64,000 nt of DNA, taken from assembly GCF_000429445.1 (NCBI RefSeq), contig NZ_AUBW01000007.1, forward strand, positions 181,594 to 245,593. The letters are read 5' to 3'. Position numbers and translations under genes: made by a program. Positions within the stretch are counted from its first letter, which is position 1; each line of letters begins with the position of its first letter. This stretch comes from Algoriphagus terrigena DSM 22685 (GTDB lineage: Bacteria; Bacteroidota; Bacteroidia; Cytophagales; Cyclobacteriaceae). Below, piece by piece: positions 45,318 through 53,266 of this stretch. The notes under the pieces are model-generated. The model was not told the origin of the DNA, made no database searches, and saw only the letters and a program-made list of their open reading frames with translations.

Positions 45318-46859
45318 CTATTTCCTTTTACCGGAAAATGAACCCAAAATACCCCGAGCCAATTCCCTGAATAGGGTGCGTCCCATCTGTCGGATCATCG
45401 TGTTTTTGCTGAGCTCTTCGATGAATGATTCGTCTTCCTTCGTACGTGTCGCTGCCCGACCGGCTGATGAAGGACCCGGTAGTTGGGCTTTTTCCTGAGT
45501 CTCCTGTACGCTTTGCATCTTGCGCTCCAGGATCTCAAAGGCACTGTCATGGTCGATTTCCTTGTTGTATTTGTACACCAAGTCTGAGGAAGCGACCAAT
45601 TGATCGATCTCCGTGTCATTCAGGATGTCCATTCGGGTGATCGGAGCTCTCACCAGCGTATGGGCAAGCGGTGTGGGTATGCCTTTTTCATTCAAAGCCG
45701 TGACCAGCGCCTCTCCGATTCCCATCGCTGTCAATACCTCGGCGGTATCATAGAAGGGCGAATCCGGGTAGTTTTCAGCTGTTTTGGTGATCGCTTTGCG
45801 GTCTTTGGCCGTGAACGCCCTCAGGGCATGCTGTACTTTCAGGCCCAACTGTCCCAGCACATTTTCCGGGACATCTGTCGGGGTTTGGGTGCAAAAGAAG
45901 ACCCCTACTCCTTTGGATCGGATAAGCTTGATGATTGCTTCGATCTTTTCGAGCAGATCCTTGGAAGCATTGCCAAAGACCAAATGCGCCTCGTCGATGA
46001 AGAGGCAAAGCTTCGGCTGGTCCGCATCTCCCTGCTCGGGAAAAGTCTCGTAGATCTCGGACAGCAAGCTCAGCATGAAGGTTGAAAACAACTTCGGACG
46101 GCTCTGAATATCCGTCAGGCGAATGACTGAGATCACGCCTTTCCCGTCCTTTGTTCGTACAAAATCTTCTACATCGAAGGAAAGTTCGCCAAAGAACCGC
46201 TCAGCGCCCTGCTGCTCCAGCTCGATGATCTTCCGCATGATGGTATTGACCGACGCAGATGACACCTGCCCAAACTCCTTTTCGATGGCTGACTTGCCTT
46301 CGTTGGTGATAAACTGAAGCACCCGCTTGAAGTCTTTCAAATCCAACAGAGGCAGATGATGGGTATCGCAATAGCGAAAAACCAAGGCTACGACGCCCTG
46401 CTGGGTGTCGTTCAATTCCATGATTTGGGAAAGCAGCACCGGTCCGAACTCAGAAACGGTCGCCTTGAGACGAACGCCTTTTTCATCGGAGATAGACATG
46501 AGCTCCACTGGCAGGCCTTCCGGGGCATAGTCCACTCCGATTGTTTGCGATCGGTTTAGGATAAAATCATTACTGGTACCCGGTCTGGCGAGGCCAGAGA
46601 GGTCACCCTTGAGATCCATCAATACAGAAGGGACACCCTTGAGCGAAAGCTGCTCGGCGATAACCTGGAGGGTTTTGGTTTTCCCGGTTCCGGTAGCACC
46701 TGCTATCAATCCATGTCGATTCATGGTTTTGAGCGGGACTTTTACCTGAGCCCCTGGCACCGGCTGCCCGTCCAAAATTCCTGAACCTAAGATGATGAAA
46801 TCCTTTTTATATATCTGACCGTCTGCCAGATGTGTCTGAAACTGATCAATTTTGCTCAT
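45318..46859 (-). CDS. HerA-like DUF853 ATPase (YjgR family)
   Basis: A 513-residue P-loop protein. Walker A is GATGTGKT at residues 54-61, Walker B is LFIDEAHLVF, and segments such as DLKGDLSGLARPG and GVGVFFCTQTPTDVPENVLGQ match DUF853 HerA-helicase-like proteins (E. coli YjgR). The preferred start is the ATG at 46859 (MSKIDQFQTHLADG), not the TTG 24 bp upstream. These proteins are predicted to be hexameric NTPases; their substrate is not known. Residues near 440-475 are low-complexity and likely disordered. It stands alone. Confidence 0.9.
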   Translation of the reverse strand: MSKIDQFQTHLADGQIYKKDFIILGSGILDGQPVPGAQVKVPLKTMNRHGLIAGATGTGKTKTLQVIAEQLSLKGVPSVLMDLKGDLSGLARPGTSNDFILNRSQTIGVDYAPEGLPVELMSISDEKGVRLKATVSEFGPVLLSQIMELNDTQQGVVALVFRYCDTHHLPLLDLKDFKRVLQFITNEGKSAIEKEFGQVSSASVNTIMRKIIELEQQGAERFFGELSFDVEDFVRTKDGKGVISVIRLTDIQSRPKLFSTFMLSLLSEIYETFPEQGDADQPKLCLFIDEAHLVFGNASKDLLEKIEAIIKLIRSKGVGVFFCTQTPTDVPENVLGQLGLKVQHALRAFTAKDRKAITKTAENYPDSPFYDTAEVLTAMGIGEALVTALNEKGIPTPLAHTLVRAPITRMDILNDTEIDQLVASSDLVYKYNKEIDHDSAFEILERKMQSVQETQEKAQLPGPSSAGRAATRTKEDESFIEELSKNTMIRQMGRTLFRELARGILGSFSGKRK

Positions 46860-47070
46860 CGGGGAAAAAGTTTTGAAATCCAAACTACAAAAAAACCGGG
46901 AGTCTCCTCAAGGTTTTCGATGGCCGCAGACTTTGATCCTGGAATCAGTGAGTCCCAGTTGGGTCGAAAAAAGGACACTTGAACTCCAGATTCAGACTGT
47001 CAAACAAAATAGTCAAACCTTATTCCTCCCAAAAGGAAATCTACGACCGTCCAAACTGGCCGGCAGTAAA

Positions 47071-47089
47071 TTTTAACTTTGAGTTAAAA
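47071..47089 (+). promoter_or_regulatory. Palindrome overlapping a TAACTTTG -7 box
   Basis: TTTTAACT and AGTTAAAA are perfect 8-bp inverted repeats around TTG. The sequence includes TAACTTTG, matching TAnnTTTG, 50 bp before the TTG start at 47131. No -33 TTTG is seen at the normal distance, so this is either a promoter with operator or a fortuitous A/T palindrome. Confidence 0.45.
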
Positions 47090-47130
47090 TGGGAGTTGAG
47101 TAGTTTTCGAAGAAATAAATCAACGTCACC

Positions 47131-47832
47131 TTGTCTGTCAAGTTCCGCATCCCTGTTTTCCTTTTCTTCGCATTTCTTCCACTTATTGGTATCAGTCAGG
47201 TAAATCTCGGTCAGACAGACCGGTGGATGAAAGGCGCCTTGGCAGCAATGGAACGAAATGACTATCCGACTGCAAATTCAATCTTCAGGAATCTGATAGA
47301 TTCGGGCCTCCCGCTGCCGGATGAGATGCCGTATTACTTCTCCGAAACCCTCTTCGAATTGGGCCAATACGACAACAGTTCCAATTTTTTGAACAAGTAC
47401 TTGGAGCTGACGGGGTTTAACGGCGAAAATTATCAGGGAGCAAAGGAACTGCAGGAGAAGCTAAAGACGCCGATTGCAGCGATCCAGTCCTGCCAGCTTT
47501 GCGACCGTCGGGGATATCGGTACGAGACCTGCTTTACCTGTGACGGATCCAAGCAGATCGAGCAGGCATGCGACTACTGCAAATCCAAGGGTGTGGTCGG
47601 ATGCAGCCGCTGCTCCGCTTCAGGTATGATCAAAAAGGTGAATGTATTCAACATCGTCGAGTTCTTTGAATGCGAGCGATGCGCGGGAAAAGGCCGGCTT
47701 ACTTGCCCTGAATGCAATGGCTCGGGCACCCAGGTCAGTGACTGTAAGACCTGCTCAGGTGCCGGCAAGATCACCTCGGACGCCCTCTGTGATCACAAGC
47801 CGCACGAGCATGATGCCGTGAGTGACAAATAA
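47131..47832 (+). CDS. Exported TPR-like protein with DnaJ-type cysteine-rich domain (TTG start)
   Basis: A 233-residue secreted protein. A signal peptide (FRIPVFLFFAFLPLIGISQ) begins directly at the TTG at 47131; an in-frame TAA lies a few codons upstream and no ATG precedes the signal. Residues about 28-110 form TPR-like helices (WMKGALAAMERNDYPTANSI, YYFSETLFELGQYDNSSNFL). The C-terminal half has seven CxxC pairs (CQLC, CFTC, CDYC, CSRC, CERC, CPEC, CKTC), several as CxxCxGxG, as in the DnaJ zinc-binding domain. A DnaJ-like zinc domain outside the cytoplasm is unusual. No J-domain is present. The function is unknown. Confidence 0.75.
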   Translation: MSVKFRIPVFLFFAFLPLIGISQVNLGQTDRWMKGALAAMERNDYPTANSIFRNLIDSGLPLPDEMPYYFSETLFELGQYDNSSNFLNKYLELTGFNGENYQGAKELQEKLKTPIAAIQSCQLCDRRGYRYETCFTCDGSKQIEQACDYCKSKGVVGCSRCSASGMIKKVNVFNIVEFFECERCAGKGRLTCPECNGSGTQVSDCKTCSGAGKITSDALCDHKPHEHDAVSDK

Positions 47833-47976
47833 AACCCTCACGAATTAGGGATGTTTATCCAAGACGAGGGATATCCTACTGCTGCCGCTGGGACAAAAAA
47901 GGCGTGTTAGCCCGTGCCCTAACGACTGAACCGGAATCCGTCCACATCCGCAGGAATCAATCTAGACCTTCATAAA

Positions 47977-47999
47977 AAATCCCGCCAGAAGCGGGATTT
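47977..47999 (-). terminator. Terminator of the TPR lipoprotein gene
   Basis: AAATCCCGC and GCGGGATTT (9-bp arms) around a 5-nt loop, 4 bp past the stop, with TTTTTT following on the minus strand. Confidence 0.88.
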
Positions 48000-48002
48000 G
48001 GA

Positions 48003-48605
48003 TTATTTACAATATTTGTTGAAGGAGTCTTGTGCGCCCGGATAATTCAGGGCTGCGGCCAACTTAAAATCCTCACAGGACTGCTTGTTCCTTTTCAGAG
48101 CCACTTTCAACATCCCTCTGTTGAAGTAAGCCTGTCCAAAGTCTTTGTCTAGCTGAATGGCTGTTCCGTATGCTTTCAAGGCCTCCTCGGTCAGGCCCAT
48201 TTGGTGCAAAGCCCTTCCTTTGAGCAGCGAAGCCATGGCCGGAGCACCCGGAGTCTCCTCCGCCTTGGTGGCATAAAGCAAGGCGCTGGCGTAGTTTTTT
48301 TCCTCAAGCTGAAGCGCCGACAAGCTCAATAGAACTTGAAAATTATTGGGGTCCTGGTCCAGCGCCGCTTCAAAGTCAACCTTTGCATCGGCAAGATTTC
48401 CCATTTCCTGAAAAGCCCTGCCTCTGTTATAAAGCATCTTGACATCGGTTGGCTTAAACTTCAGGTCTTCTGTATAGGTCTGGATAGCCAATTCATATTC
48501 CCCCTTTTCGAAATATTGATCCGCGGGATTTCTTTTGACTTCAGAGCAAGCCCAAAGTGACCCTGCCAACGCAGGGATCAGGAGGGCTTTGGAAATTAGT
48601 TTCAT
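48003..48605 (-). CDS. Tetratricopeptide-repeat lipoprotein
   Basis: A 200-residue protein with a lipoprotein signal (LLIPALAGSLWAC, Cys19 or 20). The rest is about four TPR units: YFEKGEYELAIQTYTEDLKF, MLYNRGRAFQEMGNLADAKV, SLLKGRALHQMGLTEEALKA and AYFNRGMLKVALKRNKQSCE, ending CKEDFKLAAALNYPGAQDSF-like sequence. TPR lipoproteins scaffold complexes at the inner face of the outer membrane; the partner is unknown. It lies 10 bp after dapD on the same strand and shares its terminator, so they are probably co-transcribed. Confidence 0.85.
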   Translation of the reverse strand: MKLISKALLIPALAGSLWACSEVKRNPADQYFEKGEYELAIQTYTEDLKFKPTDVKMLYNRGRAFQEMGNLADAKVDFEAALDQDPNNFQVLLSLSALQLEEKNYASALLYATKAEETPGAPAMASLLKGRALHQMGLTEEALKAYGTAIQLDKDFGQAYFNRGMLKVALKRNKQSCEDFKLAAALNYPGAQDSFNKYCK

Positions 48606-48615
48606 GTTTGTTTTT

Positions 48616-49431
48616 TTAGACTGCTACGCTGTTTTCCCGAAGGGCATCATTGAGCGATGTCTTGAGGTCGGTAGAAGCCTTACGCTGTCCGATGATCAAT
48701 GCACAGGGAACCTGATACGTTCCTGCTGCGAATTGCTTGGACAGCGAACCTGGAATAACCACAGAACGAGGAGGCACGAAACCTTTGTATTCGACAGGTT
48801 CAGATCCGGTCACGTCGATGATCTTTGAACTTGCTGTCAAAGTCACGCCAGCACCGATCACGGCCTCTTTTCCGATCCGCACTCCTTCTACTATGATCGC
48901 ACGGGAGCCGATGAAAGCACCGTCTTCCACAATCACAGGAGCTGCCTGCACTGGCTCCAATACTCCACCGATACCAACACCACCACTCAAATGAACGTTT
49001 TTGCCGATCTGCGCGCAAGAACCGACAGTAGCCCAGGTGTCAACCATCGTGCCACTGTCCACATATGCTCCGATATTAACATAACTTGGCATCATCACGA
49101 CTCCGGAGGCCAAGAAGGCACCATACCGTGCTACAGCGTGAGGAACTACACGCACACCCTGCGCAGCGTAGTTGGTTTTCAGAGCCATCTTATCATGAAA
49201 CTCAAATGGTCCCACCTCTATCGTTTGCATCTTCTGAATAGGGAAATAGAGAATCACCGCCTTTTTCACCCAATCATTTACCTTCCAGTTGCCATCCTCA
49301 GTTGGCTCCGCACATCGGAGTTGACCGGCATCCAATTGTGAGATAATCGCCTTGATGGCGTCTTGGGTTTCTGTTTGCTTCAACATTTCGCGGTTTTCCC
49401 ACGCAGCTTCAATGATTGTCTTCAGTTCCAT
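48616..49431 (-). CDS. dapD: 2,3,4,5-tetrahydropyridine-2,6-dicarboxylate N-succinyltransferase
   Basis: A 271-residue acyltransferase of the left-handed beta-helix (hexapeptide-repeat) type, acting in the succinylase branch of lysine and diaminopimelate synthesis. The start ATG 49431 (MELKTIIEAAWENRE) gives the family length; a frame 66 bp longer overlaps the divergent gene. Hexapeptide repeats appear as YVNIGAYVDSGTMVDTWATV, GKNVHLSGGVGIGGVLEP and VEDGAFIGSRAIIVEGVRIG. MIDVTG-like and C-terminal AGTYQVPCALIIGQRKAST are family features. It is divergent from the glycosyltransferase, with only about 20 bp between the two starts. Confidence 0.95.
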   Translation of the reverse strand: MELKTIIEAAWENREMLKQTETQDAIKAIISQLDAGQLRCAEPTEDGNWKVNDWVKKAVILYFPIQKMQTIEVGPFEFHDKMALKTNYAAQGVRVVPHAVARYGAFLASGVVMMPSYVNIGAYVDSGTMVDTWATVGSCAQIGKNVHLSGGVGIGGVLEPVQAAPVIVEDGAFIGSRAIIVEGVRIGKEAVIGAGVTLTASSKIIDVTGSEPVEYKGFVPPRSVVIPGSLSKQFAAGTYQVPCALIIGQRKASTDLKTSLNDALRENSVAV

Positions 49432-49451
49432 TATTTTTTTTAGTTTCGTCA

Positions 49452-50579
49452 ATGAGTCAGTTTCCGGCCCAAAAGATCCCCGTATTGATTGCTTCAACTC
49501 TGAAACCGATCCGGGATGTCAGGGCATTTGAGAAGCTGGCCTTTTCACTTGGCGAAACAAATACATACGAGCTTAACATCATAGGCTTTTCTCCTAAAAA
49601 GCCCAAATCTGCGCCAGGAATCCGATTTTTTTCCTCTATGAGTCATTTCGATTCGCGGCTCGACAGAATCTTGGCTCAAGGGCGATTTCTGAAATGCCTG
49701 CTGCAAGTCAGGCCAAAAATCCTCGTCTGCTGCACCTATGAACTCCTTCCGATCGCTTCCTTTTTCAAATCGATCCTCGGATACAGATTGGTGTATGACG
49801 TCCAGGAAAACTATCGTGCAAACCTCGATCTGAATCCTGCACTCTCTGACCCTGCAAGAGTACGAGCAAGCAAGCTGATCGAAAAGGCAGAAGCGGTAGG
49901 CGGCATTGACCTATTTCTCTTGGCAGAAAAATGCTACAGGAAGGAGATGCCTGACAAGAGGCCGTTCTTGATTCTGGAGAATAAATTCCAGGGAGAAATC
50001 AGCCCAAGCAAGCCGCTGAATTTTCAAGGGAAAAAGGAGTTTCGCTTCTGCATCTCGGGTACGATCACACCGGCCTTTGGGACAATTGATGCCATCCAGT
50101 GGTTTCGGGAAATCCTGAAAAGCTATCCGGAATCAAGACTGGAGATTATAGGTCACTGTCCAGTCGAATCGCTCTGGGTAGAACTTACGCAATATGACAA
50201 AGAGATTCCACAGCTCACCTTGTTCATTGACCGGAATCCAGTCTCCCACGACGTTCTGATCGCTGCTTTGGAGCAGGCTGATTTTGCCCTTCTGCCCTAT
50301 CGAAACCACCCGGCTATTGCCGGCAAGATGCCCACCAAACTTTTTGAGTGCGCGGCTCTCGGCATCCCGGTCCTCATCAGCGCCAATCCAATCTGGGAAC
50401 AATTCCTGAGTGATTTTGACGGCGGCACTTCTATGGACTTTTTGAATCCATCCAAGGCTGCTGATCAATTGCGGGATGCTTTGGATCAAACTTACTTCAC
50501 AACACTCCCTCCCAAGTCCATCCTGTGGACAACTGAAACGCCTCATTTACAGCAGGCTTTTCAAAATCTCTTCTCCTAA
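49452..50579 (+). CDS. Glycosyltransferase, GT-B fold (GT4-like)
   Basis: A 375-residue protein with two Rossmann-type halves. The N-terminal half contains LVYDVQENYRANLDLNP, matching the position of the GT-B acceptor-site loop. The C-terminal half contains EFRFCISGTITPAFGTIDAI (start of the donor domain), LEIIGHCPVESL, and the ALEQADFALLPYRNHPAIAGKMPTKLFECAALGIPVLIS segment with the K..E nucleotide-sugar motif (MPTKLFECAALG). Donor and acceptor cannot be told. I chose ATG 49452 (MSQFPAQKI) rather than 49416, whose extra residues overlap dapD. It is not in a visible polysaccharide cluster. Confidence 0.85.
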   Translation: MSQFPAQKIPVLIASTLKPIRDVRAFEKLAFSLGETNTYELNIIGFSPKKPKSAPGIRFFSSMSHFDSRLDRILAQGRFLKCLLQVRPKILVCCTYELLPIASFFKSILGYRLVYDVQENYRANLDLNPALSDPARVRASKLIEKAEAVGGIDLFLLAEKCYRKEMPDKRPFLILENKFQGEISPSKPLNFQGKKEFRFCISGTITPAFGTIDAIQWFREILKSYPESRLEIIGHCPVESLWVELTQYDKEIPQLTLFIDRNPVSHDVLIAALEQADFALLPYRNHPAIAGKMPTKLFECAALGIPVLISANPIWEQFLSDFDGGTSMDFLNPSKAADQLRDALDQTYFTTLPPKSILWTTETPHLQQAFQNLFS

Positions 50580-50771
50580 TCACTCAAAAATTCCGCTACT
50601 GAGTGGACAACTCCCCGAAGTTATCCACTCAGTGCCCCGTTTGGACACCCGTTTTCTCCAAATGGAAACTGGAGATTTTGAGTCCAATGCAGCAAACTTC
50701 ACGGTAGATGTTACAATTAAGTAACTGATATTATGCAAGTTGTGCTGATTTATTATTGTATCTAAATATAT
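50580..50771. other. Intergenic leader of the metal-uptake operon
   Basis: About 190 bp after the glycosyltransferase with no readable gene or terminator hairpin. It becomes AT-rich towards 50760 and then leads into the two operator-like palindromes. Confidence 0.5.
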
Positions 50772-50789
50772 TTTTAGCCATACCTAAAA
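50772..50789. promoter_or_regulatory. DtxR/MntR-type operator 1
   Basis: TTTTAGCCATACCTAAAA: perfect 6-bp arms (TTTTAG / CTAAAA) with a 6-bp spacer, the size and A/T-rich shape of DtxR-family metal-regulator boxes. It lies 114 bp before the mntR start, 59 bp upstream of the second, near-identical site. Confidence 0.7.
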
Positions 50790-50847
50790 CAGAAAACACA
50801 ATTGAAATCGGGTTTTCCACAGGTGATTTAGCTTCCATGAAATTTAT

Positions 50848-50880
50848 TTTTAGCTATATCTAAAATAATTTTTATATTTG
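50848..50880 (+). promoter_or_regulatory. DtxR/MntR-type operator 2 overlapping the mntR promoter
   Basis: TTTTAGCTATATCTAAAA at 50848-50865 has the same arms and spacing as operator 1. It is followed 7 bp later by TATATTTG at 50873-50880, an exact Bacteroidota -7 box, so a repressor bound here would cover the -33 region. The mntR start codon is 23 bp further on. This strongly suggests metal-dependent autorepression of the operon. Confidence 0.75.
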
Positions 50881-50903
50881 ACTCATTGTTAAAAAGTACA
50901 GCT

Positions 50904-51566
50904 ATGGATCTGACGACTGCGGAAGAGAACTACCTCAAAGCCATCTACCACCTCTCCGATGGAGGAAAGAAAAGTGTAGCCACGAATGACATCGCAGCGG
51001 AGATGAAGAATAAGCCCGCGTCGGTGAGCGACATGCTACGCAAGCTGGGAGAAAAAGAAGTGATCGAATACCGGAAGTATTATGGGCTTCAGATGACCGA
51101 ATCAGGAAAGCGATTTGCCCTGCAGACCATTCGGAAACACCGTCTCTGGGAAGTGTTTTTGGTTGAGAAGCTCAATTTCGCCTGGGACGAAGTCCATGAA
51201 GTGGCCGAGCAATTGGAGCACATCAACTCGGCCTTGTTGATACAGCGACTGGACTCCTATTTGAACTATCCCAAGTTTGACCCGCACGGCGATCCGATCC
51301 CGGACGAGTTTGGGGATGTCCGGGCCAGGCCGCGGGTGCATCTGAATGAGATGGAGATCAACCAAACCGGGCAGATCGTAGCTGTGAAGGATAGCTCAGC
51401 CGCCTTCCTCCGATACCTGGACAAGGTCGGCGCATACATCGGCGCCCGCATCAAGGTTCTCGACAAAGTAGAGTTTGACGGCTCGCTGGAGATCCTGGTA
51501 GACCAGAAGAAGACCCTGTTTATGTCCAAGGACGTGGCCGGCAACATATTGGTGCAGCAATCATGA
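50904..51566 (+). CDS. Metal-dependent transcriptional repressor, DtxR/MntR family
   Basis: A 220-residue three-domain regulator. The winged HTH (1-70) includes NDIAAEMKNKPASVSDMLRKL. The metal-binding dimerisation domain (72-140) has candidate ligands in RKHRLWEVFLV (H79, E83), DEVHEVAEQLEH (H98, E102, E105-H106) and DPHGDPIP (126-133). A FeoA-like SH3 domain (about 150-220) follows. The ATG at 50904 was chosen; a TTG at 50886 would add six non-family residues. It precedes the ABC transporter genes, overlapping the binding-protein start by four bases, behind two TTTTAG-N6-CTAAAA operators. Metal may be Mn2+, Fe2+ or Zn2+; I leave the symbol blank. Confidence 0.9.
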   Translation: MDLTTAEENYLKAIYHLSDGGKKSVATNDIAAEMKNKPASVSDMLRKLGEKEVIEYRKYYGLQMTESGKRFALQTIRKHRLWEVFLVEKLNFAWDEVHEVAEQLEHINSALLIQRLDSYLNYPKFDPHGDPIPDEFGDVRARPRVHLNEMEINQTGQIVAVKDSSAAFLRYLDKVGAYIGARIKVLDKVEFDGSLEILVDQKKTLFMSKDVAGNILVQQS

Positions 51567-52480
51567 GAGGTCTGTTAATCTTGCTTTTATTCACGGTCGT
51601 AGCACTGACATCCTGTAAGTCTGACTCCAAAGAACTTAGAGACAAACCGAGGATTGTAGCAACGACAAGCATCTTGGCGGATGGAATCAGAAATCTAGTC
51701 GGAGACGAGGCCGAAGTCGTGGCCTTGATGCCGGCCGGAGTTGATCCACACCTATACAAAGCCTCGGTCAGAGATTTGGATCTTTTGACCAATGCAGACT
51801 TGGTCATCTACCATGGATTGTTTCTGGAGGGGAAGATGACTGAGATCTTTGAAAAGTTGGCCCTTAGTCAGCCGTTGATCAACATCTCCGACGGACTTCC
51901 AAAAGATCGGCTCCTCCGCTCCGGTCCGGAAAGTCACAGCGTCGATCCCCATATTTGGTTTGACGTTAACCTTTGGTCAATGGCGTTGGAGTACACGGCC
52001 GAAGAATTAATCCACTGGAAGCCTGAATGGAAGTCATCTGTTGAACAGAATTCGAATAGTTATCTAGCTAAGCTTACCACCCTTGATTCCGAGGTTCGAC
52101 TCAAGGTCAATGAACTCCGGTCAGCCGGTCAAGTCTTGGTGACCGCCCACGATGCTTTTGCTTATTTCGGAAAAGCGTATCAACTCCCGGTCAAGTCTCT
52201 TCAGGGACTTTCGACACTCAGCGAACCGGGACTTCGCGATTTGACTGAACTGATTCAAGTCGTTGAAGAAAATAATGTAAAGGCAATCTTTGCGGAGCAG
52301 ACCATCTCCCCAAAAGCAATCCGCGCCGTCGCTGCCGGAGCCGCAGAGAGAAACCACCAGGTCAAACTTGCCGGACCACTTTTCACAGACAGCTTGGACG
52401 CGGAGGGAACTCCCGCCGGAACCTATATCGGGATGGTCAACACCAACCTGCAAATCATCTACGAAAACCTATTGCAATGA
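51563..52480 (+). CDS. Metal ABC transporter substrate-binding lipoprotein
   Basis: A 305-residue cluster A-I (TroA/ZnuA-like) protein. The lipoprotein signal MRGLLILLLFTVVALTSC ends in the lipobox Cys18. Metal ligands expected for the family are seen at H63 (GVDPHLYKAS), H129 (SVDPHIWFDV), E in AIFAEQTISPKA and D in FTDSLDAEGTPAGTY. There is no His-rich loop of the kind seen in many zinc proteins, which leans to Mn/Fe. It overlaps mntR by four bases and the ATPase gene by four bases, so the operon is tightly coupled. Confidence 0.93.
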   Translation: MRGLLILLLFTVVALTSCKSDSKELRDKPRIVATTSILADGIRNLVGDEAEVVALMPAGVDPHLYKASVRDLDLLTNADLVIYHGLFLEGKMTEIFEKLALSQPLINISDGLPKDRLLRSGPESHSVDPHIWFDVNLWSMALEYTAEELIHWKPEWKSSVEQNSNSYLAKLTTLDSEVRLKVNELRSAGQVLVTAHDAFAYFGKAYQLPVKSLQGLSTLSEPGLRDLTELIQVVEENNVKAIFAEQTISPKAIRAVAAGAAERNHQVKLAGPLFTDSLDAEGTPAGTYIGMVNTNLQIIYENLLQ

Positions 52481-53265
52481 TCACACAAGTAGAAAATCCG
52501 ATTCTTGAGATTCACGACCTTACGGTCAGCTATGATCAAAATCCCGTTTTGTGGAATGTGGATCTCAGCTTGCCAGCCGGCAACTTGGTAGGAATCTTGG
52601 GCCCAAATGGCGCGGGAAAATCCACCTTGATCAAGGCTATCATGGGCTTGATCACTCCTACCTCTGGCTATGTCAAGGTTTTTGACAAACCGATGAATGA
52701 CGTCCGCGCCCGGATCAGCTATGTGCCCCAGCGGGAATCAGTCGACTGGAATTTCCCCGCTTCCGTCTTAGATGTGGTCATGATGGGAACGTATGGGAAA
52801 CTTGGCCTTTTCCGCCGTCCGGGAAAAAAGGAAAAGGACCTCGCCATCAAATGTCTGGAGCAAGTCGGGATGAGCGGGTTTGTAGGTCGGCAGATCTCAG
52901 AACTTTCCGGCGGCCAGCAGCAGCGGGTTTTCATCGCAAGGGCGTTGGCACAGGAAGCGGATCTGTACCTGATGGATGAGCCGTTTGCCGGGGTCGATAT
53001 GGCGACGGAGACTGCGATCTTTCAGCTGCTTCAGGAAATGACCGCAGCCGGCAAGACCGTCATTGTCGTACACCACGACATCCACTCCGCGATGAATTTC
53101 TTTGATTGGCTGATCATGCTCAACCTGCATTTGGTTGCTTCCGGACCAAAAGAAATTGTGATGAATGAAGAGATGCTCCGCAAAACCTACGGCGGCAAAC
53201 TCAACCTGCTCACACGGGTCACCGACCTGATCCGGCAAAAAGATTTCAACCCATTGAAAGGCTGA
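52477..53265 (+). CDS. Metal ABC transporter ATP-binding protein
   Basis: A 262-residue ABC ATPase powering the metal importer. Walker A is GPNGAGKST, the Q-loop lies in ISYVPQRESVDW, the signature is LSGGQQQRVFIARALAQ and Walker B is LYLMDEPFAGVD, followed by the H-switch in IVVHHDIHSAM. It is the TroB/MntB/ZnuC type. It overlaps the binding-protein gene by four bases and ends 1 bp before the fused permease gene. Confidence 0.95.
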   Translation: MITQVENPILEIHDLTVSYDQNPVLWNVDLSLPAGNLVGILGPNGAGKSTLIKAIMGLITPTSGYVKVFDKPMNDVRARISYVPQRESVDWNFPASVLDVVMMGTYGKLGLFRRPGKKEKDLAIKCLEQVGMSGFVGRQISELSGGQQQRVFIARALAQEADLYLMDEPFAGVDMATETAIFQLLQEMTAAGKTVIVVHHDIHSAMNFFDWLIMLNLHLVASGPKEIVMNEEMLRKTYGGKLNLLTRVTDLIRQKDFNPLKG

Positions 53266-53266
53266 C

